Positions 1-12,700 of a stretch of DNA of 64,000 bases are shown here, piece after piece. This DNA is from Alviniconcha marisindica. Lineage: Eukaryota; Mollusca; Gastropoda; Provannidae. The notes beneath the pieces are model-generated. The model was given only the letters and a program-made list of their open reading frames with translations. It had not been told where the DNA came from and made no database searches. Location: NCBI GenBank assembly GCA_018857735.1, contig JABMCL010002049.1, positions 1,423,501-1,487,500 of the forward strand, in the 5' to 3' direction. How positions within the stretch are numbered: the stretch's first letter is position 1; every line of letters starts with the position of its first letter. The position numbers and the translations under genes are program-made.

Positions 1-800
1 ATTTGTATTGTAGCCTGGAAAGAGAGTTTATGGATGTACTGTACTATACTAATCAGTTTGTACAAAAGCATTGGATGCAATTTTTTTTATTGAAACTGTT
101 GCTTTTAAAAGAGACAAAGCTTGGTGAAAAGAAAAATACACATTGCAATAGACATTACATATCCACATATCTGCTTTCAACTTTGTACATTTTGTGAGGA
201 CTTGCATTCATTTGAATACAAATGAGACAATGCTCACCTTTGAGGCAGCTAGTAAATACTTCTCCATTCATTTACAAATTAGTTAATTTGTGAATGAATG
301 GAGAACTGGAATCAAATCCACTAAATACGCCTATCTTCAAATGCACTGGGTTGTGAGATCAGAAACGCAAGAACTGGGTATTAAATCAAAATCCTCCTTT
401 CATCCTGCTTCATGAATCTCTGGTCATGCCCAGTTGCAGTCAAAAGCCTTTGCACACCACTAGGTCTTGTACAATAAAACTGGCACTCAAATATAGTTTC
501 ATTAGTACAAGCAGACCGGAACCACAGCATTTCAGAGATACGATAGCGCATACAATTAAAAACCACCAAATACACCTACCTAAAATGCTGAGGACCTTGT
601 GGGCGTTACAAATTTTCTACCTTTTCATGCCAACTCATGTCTTTGCTTGGGACCCCCTTTAATCAAGGACCCCCCCCCACCCCCCCCCCCCCCCAATCAG
701 AATGTATTCTGTTCATTTCCCAAAGGACTTTCAGATGACAGAACAGACACTAAGATCAATCACCATTCAGAAGAAAAGCATCAACCTTGCAACAGCTGAC
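1..800. other. RPAIN intron 6 / downstream sequence, no exon recognised
   Basis: I looked on the minus strand for the short terminal RPAIN exon (Cys-x-x-Cys completion and a stop after an acceptor) and found none convincing. The stretch is AT-rich, with a poly-C run at 670-694. Confidence 0.5.
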
Positions 801-3800
801 CTGACAAACCATGATGAGGTTGCTGATGCCGTAGTTGTCTTGCACGGAGAAGAGGGGCTGTCCATCACACTCGTGCAGCCTCCTGGCATCCTCCAGCTGC
901 TGTTGCACGAAGTCCAGACCAACTCCGTCCTGCTGTGGACACAGAGACTGCAGGCTTCATCTCACACGACCTCCTCATTTCTGTTTTGTTGTTGTTGCTG
1001 TAGTAAGTAACATGCACTTCATGTTGCTGTAGTAAGCAACATACACTCCATATTGGTCTGTTGGAGATTTTTTCCCATGAGAAGTCTGATGACCTTTTCC
1101 CTGAGGAAAGCTAGATGTTTTTGTTTATATATATATACACATTTCTACTAGTGCTCCGTCTGTCAGTCTACCCAGCCAATTATATATTTCCAAACTTTTG
1201 CCTCATGTCCATGTTGTTTTCAAATGGACAAATCTCCTTCTGTAATCTTCCTCTCTTGTCTTGTCTTTCTCCCTCTGCAACCAGTGACCACAGGCATTGC
1301 TCCAGAAGCAAAGTAATGGCATGTTAGATTCTGCTTCTTCTTTTCACCATAGTCACATCAGCAAGATGTATTAATAATATCAGGGTGGTTCACTGACGCT
1401 GTATACAGACACAAAGAAAAGCACATACAGGCACACCGAAAGATATAAATCCACACTGACATCTTGCTCAATACTGTGGAGTAACCATTGAAGTGATTCA
1501 TATTTTTCAAGTAAACAAATGCTGAAGTACAACAAAAGAAAAAAAAGAAAAATAATGCTCGTTCCTATCTGAGTTTTGATCAGCAAACAACAGAATGACA
1601 CAGACCAAACTCAACAACAATTCTTACCTCAGTATTAATTCGAACACCACACTTGCAGAAGATGACTCCCTTATTCTCCATCAAAGGGTGTCTGCGAAAG
1701 GAAAAATAAAGAAGACATTTTCGATGCAAAGAAACAGCAAACAAATGCTGCTTATTTGTGAATTAACTGTGTGTAAAACAGCCAAAATTAGAGACAGGCA
1801 GACTTTCTGTAGAAATCAGAGACACACTGAGAGACCAGAGACATACACACACACACATTCATCTTGCAGGTATGTAAAAGAGAATACCATGTGAAATGTA
1901 TCAAAACTCATTAGCGCCCCCCTCCCACCCCCCGCCCCAATTCCTTTCCCACAGACTTCTCCCCTCACCCCCCATTCCTATTTGCCAAATGTAATGAGCA
2001 TGTGGCTGTCTATGTGGACTCTGGCTGCACTAGACAAGTTTACATTGATACTGAGTGATCGACACCACACAACTAGTGGTATTACATGTGTTAAACTGAG
2101 GTCATGGACTATGGTCAAATCGGATGCCAATTTCAAGATCCAGTGAAACAGACCACTCAGCTAAGATGCATCGGGGCAAGCAGTGAAACAGACCACTCAG
2201 CTAAGATGCATCGGGGCAAGCAGTAAAACAGAACACTCAGCTAAGATGCATTGGGGCAAGCAGTGAAACAGACCACTCAGCTAAGATGCATCTGGGGAGG
2301 AAGACAGTCAGCTGTACATAACACAGACTTGTACTGTCACCCCTATAACCAAAATGTCTGTAATTACAACCAGCTCCTGCAAGACTGACGCTGTACTTTG
2401 GTATGGTGCTGTATGGGACGACGTATCACCAAGGCATGTCAATTTCACCTGAGGGCCAACAAAGCCGCTTTTTGGCAGCTGTGCAGATGGGACGAAGAAG
2501 AAGACAGACAAGTACACACATCACAAAGGCTCACTTTGTGCAGACAGGATGAAAAAGACAGACAAGTACACACACCACAATGGCTCACTTTGTGCAGATG
2601 GGATGAAAAAGACAGACAAGTACACACACCACAATGGCTCACTTTGTGCAGACAGGATGAAAAAGACAGACAAGTACACACACCACAATGGCTCACTTTG
2701 TGCAGATGGGATGAAAAAGACAGACAAGTACACACACCACAATGGCTCACTTTGTGCAGACAGGATGAATAAAGACAGACAAGTAAAACCAAGGCCCCGG
2801 CAACAAAAAAACCATCAATGGCTCACTTTGTGCAGGTGGGATGAAGAAGACAGACAAGTATACACACTACAAAGGCAAGCACACACGCCACAACGGCTCA
2901 CTTTGTGCAGACAGGGAAAAAAGAAGACAGGCAAGTACACACATCACAAAGACTCACTTTGTGCAGATGAGATGAAGAAGAAGACAAACAAGTACACAAA
3001 CACCTCAAAGGCAAGTACACACACATCACAAAGGCTCACTTTGTGCAGATGAGACGAAAAGAAGACAAACAAGTACACACACATCACAAAGGCTCACTTT
3101 GTGCAGATGAGACGAAAAAGACAACAAGTACACACACACACCACAAAGGCTCACTTTGTGCAGACAGGATGATAAAGACAGACAAGTACACACACCACAA
3201 TGGCTCACTTTGTGCAGGTGGGATGAAGAAGACAGACAAGTATACACACTACAAAGGCAAGCACACACGCCACAACGGCTCACTTTGTGCAGACGGGAAA
3301 AAAGAAGACAGGCAAGTACACACAACACCACAAGACTCACTTTGTGCAGATGAGATGAAGAAGAAGACAAACAAGTACAAAACACCAAAGGCAACACACA
3401 CATCAAAAGGCTCACTTTGTGCAGATGAGACGAAGAAGAAGACAAACAAGTACACACACATCACAAAGGCTCACTTTGTGCAGATGAGACAAACAAGTAC
3501 ACACACACACACCACAAAGGCTCACTTTGTGCAGATGAGATGGAGAAGCAGACAAACAAGTACACACACATCACAAAGGCTCACTTTGTGCATATGAGAT
3601 GAAGAAGCAGACAAGTACACACACACCACAAAGGCTCACTTTGTGCATCTGAGATGAAGAAGAAGACAGACAAGTACACACACACCACAAAGGCTCACTC
3701 TGTGCATATGAGATGAAGAAGAAGACAGACAAGTACACACACACCATAAAGGCTCACTTTGCACAGACGGGACAAGTGGGATGGGTGTGCAGCATCTCAA

Positions 3801-6800
3801 TGGCACTGCACAACGCAGCCTCATCCTGCAGCAGGCTGACTTGGTAGATCTCATGCTCTGCTATTAACTTGGCCTCTGTGAGCACAACCAGGAAAAACTA
3901 CTATCAAACAGTTCTACTCTTAACCCTTTTAGTTTTACAGACAGCTGCTTTAGGGGGCTACTTCTTTCAGTGCAAGGTGTTTATGGAAGCCAACACAAGA
4001 CTATATTTTGCAGATGACCAGTTTCCAAAATTTGGAATCAAAACGTTTCTTTCTTCTTCAGCCAGACAACAGATATGGCCCAGAAAGGACTCTGACCAAG
4101 TTCCAGTCAAAATTCAGGACATCTTGATCCAAAAATGACTTTTGGCAAATGTGTAAGTGGCAGACAAGACAGTTGGAACAGTGGAACAAACTTCAGTCTT
4201 CTGCCTTACCATCTGACCTACCAGGGCTCTTACTGATCAATATTCATGATATCTTGATCCACAAAGGATAGATCATGACATCTTGATCCAGAAAGGACTT
4301 TGGCAAACTTGTAAGTGACAGACGAGACAGTCGGAACAGTGGAACAAACTTCAGTCTTCTGCAGGGGAGCCCTCTGCCTTACCGTCTGACCTACCAGGGC
4401 TCTTACTGATCAATATTCATGATATCTTGATCCAAAAAGGACCTTGATAAACTTGTAAGTGGCAGACAAGACAGCTGGAACAATGGGACAAATTTTAGTT
4501 GTCAGCCTGGGTGCCCTCTGGCCTCTGCCATACCATCTGACCTATCAGGGCTGTTATTGATGCCACCCACCTTCAGCTTTCATCTCCTCCTGGATCTGTT
4601 CAATAAGAGCCAAGGTTGTGTCAATCTCGCCTGTAGAGGGATCAAAGAAGTCCATCTGGAAAACGGGTGTTATCTAAATTACTCACTCACACACACAAAC
4701 TGAAGGGAAAAAACACCTATAACCCTGTATACTATTGTGTGCTAAGTACTGGTAACACTGAATAACTTATTATACGTTTATAATTTACAAACATTTAGCA
4801 ACCGAATGAACAGTACACACTACAAAATACCCCCCCTCACAGTCACACACACACAAACACATAGAGTAATACATACACAAAAGCAACAACAACAACAAAC
4901 AAAACAACAAACAAAAAACACCAACAGAACACCCCACAAAACTAAAACATTGAGCAGGTGAAGGATCAGATGCACAATCTGGAAAAAAACAAGAAACTCT
5001 CAATAGTCTCCTTGTTTGCTAATGCTTGTTTGACACACTTGCACCTGCATCTCCTCTCCCCCATTCCCTTCCCACACCCGTCTAGTGATCTACCCATCTG
5101 TAACCCACACACAGTTATACAGTTTACACACGCTTCAACTTCAGAGTTGTGTATTCATGCAGACAGGCAGACATGCTGATGTACACAAGCAAGCAGACGG
5201 ACAGACCAAGAAACCAACCTCACAATCCATGCCTTCTTCTTCCTTGAGTGCCTGCAGTTCTGTAGACATGAGCATCTTGATGAACTTGTTGCTTTCTCTC
5301 TCTCCCTCTGCATCACTTGGCTGTTCAGCTCCACCAATACCACGACGTTTGGCGTACAACTCATTTCTGCTCTCACGTAGGCGGCTCAGACAGCGCTGAA
5401 ATAACAGCGCCAACAAAGAAAGTGAATAATAAACTGATGTGAAAAGCTCAAACACTGCCATCCAAATTTCAGATGAAAAAAACGAAACAAACAAAAACAA
5501 AAACAAAAAGCCAAACAGAACAACATACAACAAAAAGCACCTCCCCCCCCCCACCCCCCCAACCAAAAACAACACTCCCTTTCCCCCCAAAAAAACAAGT
5601 GGACAACCCACCACCACTGCAAAACAACAACACACAAAAACAATTAAAAAACATACCATACAAATGTGCACAAAACAGAAATCACATAAGAGCATAATTA
5701 TGTAACAACATTATCAGCAAGTGAGTGAGGATTGCTGTCAAACAGATTTTCCATTTCACAGTCAAAGTCTGTAGCCAATGTAGGGCAGGTATTCATTAAT
5801 TCATGACAGCCTGGGTAGGTGCTCTGCAAAATTAATTTCCCACTGGGATTAATAAAGTATAATGTTATTGTTATTGTTAATCGTTAGTGAGACTAACACC
5901 AGACAGAGGGGTTCCCGTGAAGGTATTTCAGGGAGTGTACTCCGAAAGTTGGCAACCTACCACACAATTGTATGCCTCCACTGGACTATGCTTTAGCTTT
6001 CTCAGGTTCTGGGGATCCCCACAAGCATTTTTATAAGCGATAAGGACATCAAACTACTGGAAAAAGTTCAACGCCAAGTGGCCAGGCACGTGACCAACAA
6101 CTCCATGGACAGATAACCAGGCACTGATACAGCCATGCTCAAAAATCTTATGCAGACAAGTGGCCAGGCACGTGACCAACAACTCCATGGACAGATAACC
6201 AGGCACTGATACAGCCATGCTCAAAAATCTTATGCAGACAAGTCTTGAACAATGAAGATACATGACAGCCTGGGTGGGTGCTCTGCAAAATCAACAATGG
6301 CCTTGTACAGTTGGAGTCATAAAACCAGCAAGTTTCTTCTGCTGCTCTGACCCTGGGACTGAGGAGGACAAAGACTGCACCAGAAACAGACCCAAACTTG
6401 ACCATGTCCTCTTCCAGTCCCACTCCTTCTTCCCCTGTACAGTCTCTGAATGGAACCCCTCTCTACGGCTATTTCTTCAGACCCTTCACTCAAGTTCTTC
6501 CCGAGGCAACAAGGCTGCAGTCTCCACAACCTGTGGCTGGTCCCCACCTCTCCATGAACACCAAGATCGTGCATTGTATTTTGTATTGTAGTTTTAACAT
6601 CAGAATTCAGATCACCTGTCTTTTATTGGACATATTAATAACACCCAAGGCACTGACCATGACCACCTTTTTAAACACATATAACTACAGGACTTGCAAT
6701 GCTCTGACAAAGCCCAGTCCTTGACAAGAAGAAGAAGGATGAGTAAAGGTATACTTTGTCAGCATTTTACACCGCACATCAGTTCAGCTTTAATATATTC

Positions 6801-7087
6801 ATATATATTTTACAGTGTATCATTAAATATATTAACATTACTTATAAGTATATGACTTTTTATGAGTATGGGTTGAATGTGTTGATTTAATAAATTTATG
6901 TTGAGCTAATGGACAAAAATATACTGTGGTGGGAAATTCAGACTACTGCACATCAAAGTATAAGAGAAAAAGTCAGTGTTACCTTGCGATAGGTTTCTTT
7001 CCAGTTGTGTCCATTTGTTTTGTACTGGGACTGCCTGGTAGACTCCTGTGTACTGCCATCCTCACTGAACTTGATTCTTCCAGACAT
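801..7087 (-). CDS. RPAIN: RPA-interacting protein homologue, six coding exons, 3' end beyond window
   Basis: Coding exons in gene order: 7087-6983, 5395-5219, 4655-4571, 3875-3758, 1691-1628, 932-801. All have AG/GT junctions and the phases agree, giving 227 codons. RPAIN family proteins bind replication protein A and promote its nuclear import. The N-terminal block WKETYRK, continuing as RCLSRLRESRNELYAKRR, matches the basic RPA-binding start of vertebrate RPAIN. An acidic, helical middle follows (TGEIDTTLALIEQIQEEMKA). The C-terminal part is a Cys-rich zinc-binding domain: CPVCAK, then FCKCGV, then a final pair beginning MVCQ. Human RPAIN is 219 residues and ends a few residues after the equivalent of MVCQ, so only about ten residues are missing. 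The last exon was not found in positions 1-800 and probably lies left of the window. The start is the first in-frame ATG of a basic N-terminus. Intron 4 carries an array built from the exon 4 edge. Confidence 0.87.
2141..2292. repeat. 40-bp tandem repeat, four copies
   Basis: Four units beginning cagtgaaacagaccactcag at about 2140, 2180, 2220 and 2260, the third with two substitutions. It lies in RPAIN intron 4. Confidence 0.9.
2490..3757. repeat. Minisatellite in RPAIN intron 4 containing copies of the exon 4 end and its splice donor
   Basis: About 20 units of roughly 50-60 bp are recognised by ggctcactttgtgcag followed by a GA-rich stretch and an (AC)n-like stretch. Read on the minus strand, each unit contains GCACAAAGTGAGCC. 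The real exon 4 boundary at 3758/3757 is TGTGCAAA then GTGAGCC, and the upstream CATCCTGTCTG matches exon bases too. The exon edge is therefore the last unit of the array, and most units retain an intact GTGAGC donor. Long open frames across the array on both strands are by-products of the repeat. Confidence 0.9.
4117..4570. repeat. Three-copy 120-170 bp tandem repeat in RPAIN intron 3
   Basis: Copies at about 4117-4266, 4271-4440 and 4441-4570 share catcttgatcc, acttgtaagtg and tctgacctaccagggctctt. The last copy ends directly against the exon 3 splice donor at 4570, but no exon sequence is recognisable inside the unit. Confidence 0.8.
5890..6570 (+). mobile_element. LINE fragment (C-terminal pol remnant) inside RPAIN intron 1
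   Basis: Plus-strand frames with shifts and stops read a typical LINE C-terminal region: DPHKHFYKR, DIKLLEKVQRQVARHV, and later a block with FFPCTVSEWNPSLR. This is the same protein region as the 12.7-13.3 kb LINE. It is interrupted by frameshifts and an 84-bp internal duplication, so it is dead. Family assignment (Jockey/CR1-like) is tentative. Confidence 0.55.
6074..6241. repeat. 84-bp direct duplication inside the LINE fragment
   Basis: The segment beginning agtggccaggcacgtgacca and ending at cttatgcagaca occurs twice, head to tail and almost identical. This suggests a recent local duplication. Confidence 0.9.
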
Positions 7088-7121
7088 GATGTCACCTTCT
7101 ACTGTCTAGTTTCTCTGTTGT
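7085..7121 (-). other. RPAIN: RPAIN 5' untranslated exon portion and start codon
   Basis: On the minus strand a good 3' splice site (TTATCTGTGCAG) ends just before position 7121. About 34 bases of leader follow, then the ATG at 7087-7085. This suggests an upstream non-coding exon to the right. No promoter could be assigned. Confidence 0.45.
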
Positions 7122-8680
7122 CTGCACAGATAAGTCAGACTGAGAGTGAGATGAAAGAAGGACAAAGGGAGAGGGAGGAGAAGCAAGAACTGGCAGAAAC
7201 TGAGCTGCATGGATTCAGACTTGTTAATAATGTTAGGCTTCTCATGTGAATGTGAGACTGAAACTCAAACTCCAAGCACTTGTTTACGACATCCTTCCTT
7301 CAACCACTGCCATATTTAGTTATGTCATAGGTTCCTGAAAACTGTCAGCTAATGAGCAGTTTTTCGTTGGTGTTCAAACAGTAGTAAGTTTGTTACAAAC
7401 AATTCAAATAAAACAAGGCATGTCATTTATAGCCGCCAACAAAGTTTACACCAGCACAAATAAAACTACAATCGTTTGAATCGAGACGGAACTCTTTTTT
7501 TTAACCCAGGGTGGCTGCGTCTCATGTTTACATGGGTGCTTGGGTGCTAGGCTGCTTCCAGTCATATTACATTATTAGTACCCAAACCTTTTGGAGGGCA
7601 CTGACCACATCGGTGGACAGCTGCACGGAGATAAAGAGTGCCCCTTCAGTGGCATAACCAATTCTGGCTGAGTTTGAAGGAAGGTGCTGGAAAGCGATGC
7701 TCGAAGTGTGACTGAAACTCAGCTGCTCAGAATGACTGACAAGATCCACAAGATTTAAAACTATGATAAAAGGGACTACAGATCTAGATTATGGTATTCT
7801 CACTCAGCAAAGATCTGAAACAAGAATGACTGCTTGATAAAGGGGATTACCCTGAAAATTCACATGTTTTGTTTTGTCCTCATAAATAGCGTTCACGAAA
7901 CTGCAAAGTAAAGATCGACACATTATATCCGAGTTATGAAACAAATTTGCATAGCACAGTAAAATACATGCATGTTTTCCACAATCTGGTAATTGACGAC
8001 AAACAATCCAACAATACTTCTTTTTCAAATTTTGCAATTTTGTGCTTTGAAGGGCCATCGCACCGTTTCGCTCCTTCCACAGAGTAATCTCCCGTTACAG
8101 AGAGTGGTTATCTGCACTGTGCAGTGCGGATTGCCTTTTCCGAAGTTCTCACGTACTGGACAGTGCATTTCAGCGAAGCAATCGGTTTCGGCCTGGAAAA
8201 TAAACTCTGTGAATCCATATTGTGCTCTGTTCATCCGTAGCCAAGGTCTTTGTGCTAACGAAACGAAACTACAAGAAAAACAAACAAAGTAGCAATTAAG
8301 TCTTAGGAAAAACAGAGTGACTTAGCGGCCCGGGGCATGGACCATTGTAATATCAGTAGGTATAGGTCCATGGCCCTGGCCACCGAGCCCCAGTTAAGTC
8401 TGTTTTATTTAATCAGCCCTACTGGATAACCTTGCCCATATCAGTCTGGAAAACCCGTGAAAACAACTGAAACCGGCAAACACTTGCTACCCGCTTCTGC
8501 TGAGCGGCAGCGGATCGAATAACAGGCACTGAAACCGGCTCTTTGCTTCGGCGGTTAAGTTCATCTCTCAATTGACCTTTTCTGAGAACAGTTCTTCACC
8601 TTTTACACTCTCAGTTCCCTGCAGCTCCGCTCTTCTGGAGACACCCCAGTCAGTAATGGCCACACACTGAGAGTGAGACT
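7122..8680. other. RPAIN 5' flank, no gene recognised
   Basis: Contains a fragment at about 7826-7895 related to the foldback element of the window's right end (cttgataaaggggattaccc) and an inverted repeat at 8331-8390. Open frames at 7567-8292 lack conserved motifs. Confidence 0.4.
8331..8390. repeat. Short imperfect inverted repeat
   Basis: The arms gggcatggacc and ggtccatggccc flank about 25 bases including gtaatatcagtaggtata. GC-rich, with no coding frame. It could be a small hairpin or a repeat end. Confidence 0.5.
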
Positions 8681-9078
8681 AGAGAATGAATGACGACTCA
8701 ATAACTTGAACTTTATTTTACGAAGGTAGTGGAGAAGACTCGAGGTCTTTTTACATCCAGCCCTCGCCCATGAGGGAAACTACTATTAACTAAGGATACA
8801 ATGAGCTACAGTATGTTGAGTACATGTACATTAATACAAACCATGTTAAAATGGACATTACTGTAAACCGAGAAACAAGTCAATAATGATCATTAAAAAA
8901 TAATCATATATATACATATAAAATTAGCTTGATCTGGGGTAAACTGACACATACACGCGCGCACGCACATAAGATTAAGAACATGTTTGTCATCGAAAAC
9001 TACATGCACATAGAGCACAGACACACAAAACTTGTATGGGCTGCCTGAAGCAGCACAACACAGGTTGGAGCAGCACAT

Positions 9079-9080
<2 letters not shown>

Positions 9081-9151
<71 letters not shown>

Positions 9152-9154
9152 ATG
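9081..9154. repeat. (AT)n microsatellite at the LINE stop codon
   Basis: Near-pure AT run with one phase change, directly downstream (minus strand) of the LINE ORF end. Confidence 0.97.
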
Positions 9155-10571
9155 ATTATGGTTTCACGTAACACCTAAGAGAGATAACATATGAAGCGTA
9201 AGACGCTTTTTAAACACTGAAGGACTGACTGGAAGCCTCAATTCGCCGGGCAATGAGTTCCAGAGAGCAGGACCAGAATAAACCAGGCTGGACTTGAATA
9301 AATTTATCCTTGGTATTGGCACATTTAGCTTCCTTGATGAATTCCTCGAACTTTGATTAATCAATAATTTTGTTGATAGATAAGTCGGTGCCCTACCCGA
9401 TACAATTTTGTGCACAAAACGCGCTTTGTTACTCATTAACCTAGGAGATAGCGGGAGAATTTGAGCCGCTTTGTAGTCTTTATCGGTAAGGCTAGTTCGT
9501 TTTAGAAGAACAATTTTGATTGCTCGCCTGTGTAGTGACTTCAAGGGTTTTTGCAAAGAGTCACTTGCTGAGTCCCAGAGAGTTGAAGCATAATCTATAC
9601 CTGACTGAATGTGTGCTTGGAAAAACGTTTTTCGGGCATGAAAGTTAAGAAAATGCTTTATTTTTGCTGATTGGTAGACCTTTTTTGCCGTAGTTTTGCA
9701 CAGGTCACGAATGTGGGGGCCCCAGGTCAGATTATTGTCTATTGTAACACCTAATACTTTGTGATCACTGACCTCAGTTATTTGTTGGTTATCAACGGAA
9801 AGGTGCGCAGATGGTGAGTGCAGTAGTTGTCGCTTCTGACGCGTCGTTAGTATCATGTACTTCGTTTTTGACGGGTTAAGAGACAAGTATGATTAAGATG
9901 TGTCCATTCAACAACATCAGAGAGACATGACTGGAGAACAAATGTTATTGCAGGTACATCCTGTCCAGAGGTGTGAATTGTCGTGTCATCTGCTAACATG
10001 TCACATTGTGCAGAAGGGATATGTAAACTAAAGGTAGGTCGTTTATATAGATGGAGAACAGGACAGGTCCTAGGACAGATCCTTGAGGAACTCCAAATAA
10101 AACTGTCTTAAAATCCGACTGATTGTCTTTGAAGGAAACCTTTTGGAGGCGGCTGTTGAGGAAGGAGCAAATCAAACTAAGGGTGCTCGCTGATAGGCCG
10201 TAGAGGGTTAGTTTTCTTAGAAGTAGGTCATGATCGATTACGTCAAAGGCTTTAGCAAAGTCAATGAACAAGGCCCCACACAATTTGTTTATGTTGATTT
10301 CGGATAGCCAGGTGTCGATCAGTTCTGTTAAGGCTGTGTGGCAGGAGTGGTTTGGTCTGAATCCTGATTGTTTTTCATAAAACAAGTCATTAACAAGAAA
10401 ATGCTTCATAACATGTTCGTTGATATGTTTTTTCTAACGGTTTTGACAAAATAGGTAATATAGAAATGGGTCTAAAGTTTGAAGGATTCGATTTGTCACC
10501 AGATTTGAAGAGGGGGATAACTTTTGCTTCCTTAAATACCTGGGGGAAGGTGTTCTTGTCAATACAAAGGT

Positions 10572-10631
<60 letters not shown>

Positions 10632-10651
10632 TATATATATTATTATATATA
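10572..10651. repeat. (AT)n microsatellite inside the LINE reverse transcriptase
   Basis: The LINE peptide reads IAETLTYI on one side and NLCIDKNTFPQVFKEAK on the other, so the AT tract sits at a Tyr-Ile codon stretch and has expanded in place. Confidence 0.95.
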
Positions 10652-10817
10652 GGTTAGAGTTTCAGCAATTGAAGGTGCCGAGAGACGTAGTATTTTCCTG
10701 TCTAAACCATCAGTGCCTTTTGTGTTTGATTGTTTTAAATGACATAAAGATTTATACACTTCCCCGACTGTCATAAAAGGAAGCGCATTAGCTTCATGGC
10801 TAATCTTTTCTGTGCAC

Positions 10818-10870
10818 ACACTGACACACACACACACACACACTGACACACACACACACACACACACAAG
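10818..10870. repeat. (CA)n microsatellite at the truncated LINE 5' end
   Basis: Two CA runs separated by ctgaca. The LINE homology stops here. Confidence 0.95.
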
Positions 10871-12700
10871 CCATGTCCTGGTTTTAAAACTGAACTTTTA
10901 TTCGGCCAAATTTTCGCCCGTGAGGGTTTTGCCAAGGCCTGCCCGGTTGGCCGGCAGTGAATTCTTACGACACTTACAGAGCGGACGCTCTATAATCTGG
11001 AACAAACATCTGCCGAAAGGATCATACACACACTGAAAGTCACAAACATGATAAAACTGACTCACTTTTTGTTGCAAATTTTGGGTCGGATATCGGCCGT
11101 GCGACCTAAAATGGCCGCGTATCAGTCATCAGTGTAGTAAAATGTCCCACTACTGAATTTCCCACCGCCTCCTCAGTTGGGTATTACTCCAGAAAAATCC
11201 ACCAGTTAATGAGATGGCAGTGAAGCAGTCAATACTCGGCCAACAGCTAATAATAAAGTACTGATATAACCCCCTCTACCCCATAACCACAGTCAGTTTT
11301 TGCGCAGGACTGAATTTGAAACGGTTTCCATGTCAGTTCAGTAAGAGCACTTTTCAGTTCTTTCTTTTCCTTCTCATTACTAATGAAGCTGGAAATTGAA
11401 CAACAACCGGCTTCGTCAGCAATAAACCATTCAAACAGCTTCTAGGGTTGTCAGATCGTGGGCGGTAACGGCCGTGATTTGTTTTACTAAAGAACTTGTT
11501 CACGCCATAGAGGTCCCTTCGGTGCATTATTTCAGCTCAAGTATTTATCCTTTTCTAATAAATAATAATAATAAGGGTAACTTATTGTAAACTTCGTGTT
11601 AACCCCTTATCCCTTATCTTCGGCATTGTGTAAATAACCTACTGGTAGGCGTATAAACGCTTAACCGAGTATCTCCGTAGGTAGGTAGTGTTGCTTAATG
11701 TCCTCAGATGTCAGTTGACATATTAGGGACAAGCTGAGACCAATACTGAAGCATGGTTCAATATAGCATTACGTCCACGGAAACCAGAAGGCTCGTTAGG
11801 ACGGACAGCCCAGGACGGCCACCTTGACTCTCACACAGCTCCTGAACTATGTATCTTCGTGGGATTCTTTCGGTACATGATGTCCTCTTACACAGAATTC
11901 GGCCTTGACTTTCAATGTTGCAGTGCGATCTGAAATTGTGAAACAAAATATCAGTCCACGAAAAAAGTAATCCCAGGTCATATTTCGTTTTGACGAATTT
12001 CCATTGTGTGAGACGACGGAATTTTATTGTGGATATATTTTGCTGATTTGTTGGACAATAGTTATTTTCTCACTCTCTGCGAAGCCTCACCGCTTTACGT
12101 TGTATGTCACGTGACAGACGTAGGTCGGGTCAACGGTTCCGGGGTCACGTAATCCCAAGCAAAATTTACACCACTATCTGGGAAACCTTCCCCACTTCAT
12201 CAGGTAAAGGCTTGACTGTGTTGAATGTTAGGTAACTCGAGTAAAAAATACTTGTTAATTGTTTTTAGTTTTTATGCCAATGTCGCTGGTCTGCTAGCTT
12301 TACAGTTCAATTTAGAAGACTGTTTGAATCGAAAAAGCTGATAATGTTTTATGAGAACGTGTACCGCATACATGTGAGATTTGGACCAAATGGCACACCG
12401 GATTGTGCAAGGGGTCATCCGATTTTTATTGAGATTTTATCACAGGCAGTTATAATGTAAAACACCGAGGTAGAAAACACCAAACGATTGATACTTGTAG
12501 TAATATTGAATAGCGATGTCTCAGACCTCAGTTGACAGAAACTAGGTAGTTATGCAATTATGTCAATGCAGGGAATCAGATTTAGGTCTTGTGACTTTCC
12601 CCAGTCGAAATACAGACCATGCTGTCACTTGAGGGTTGTGGAAAAAAAGGAAGAGTTACTGGTCTATCTCAGTGACAGACTCTTGCATGACGGAAGAGCC
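10871..12700. other. Intergenic, with one interspersed repeat; no gene recognised
   Basis: About 11698-11870 belongs to a repeat family seen again at 18172, 50815 and 59312 (caggacggccacctTGACT, cacagctcctga). 12080-12215 is richer in CpG, with CACGTGAC and a candidate donor CAG/GTAAAG at about 12206. It could be a 5' non-coding exon or promoter, but nothing connects it to a gene. Confidence 0.35.

Larger units (their letters stand above)
8682..10815 (-). mobile_element. 5'-truncated, inactivated LINE (non-LTR retrotransposon)
   Basis: Minus-strand pieces give reverse transcriptase in order: FKEAKVIPLFKSGDKSNPSN (about 10545-10480), SGFRPNHSCHTAL, LFIDFAKAFDVIDHDLLLRK, GVPQGSVLGPVLFSIYINDL, then the catalytic box LADDTT about 9990-9970. 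The C-terminal block follows (KTKYMILTTRQKR, DHKVLGVTIDNNLTWGPHI, GPALWNSLPGELRL) and stops at 9164. A 3' UTR of about 480 bp runs to a CTTCGTAAAATAAAGTTC-type end near 8700 with a CATT-rich tail. The frame shifts near 10000 and 9890, and AT tracts at 9081-9154 and 10572-10651 break it. The conserved NSLP..LR C-terminus fits Jockey/CR1-type elements. Clade is not certain. Confidence 0.85.

Noticed and set aside
2398..3597. Repetitive ORFs such as KKTDKYTHHNGSLCAD on the plus strand
   Set aside because: Products of the RPAIN intron 4 array; they lie antisense inside a spliced gene and change frame with unit length.
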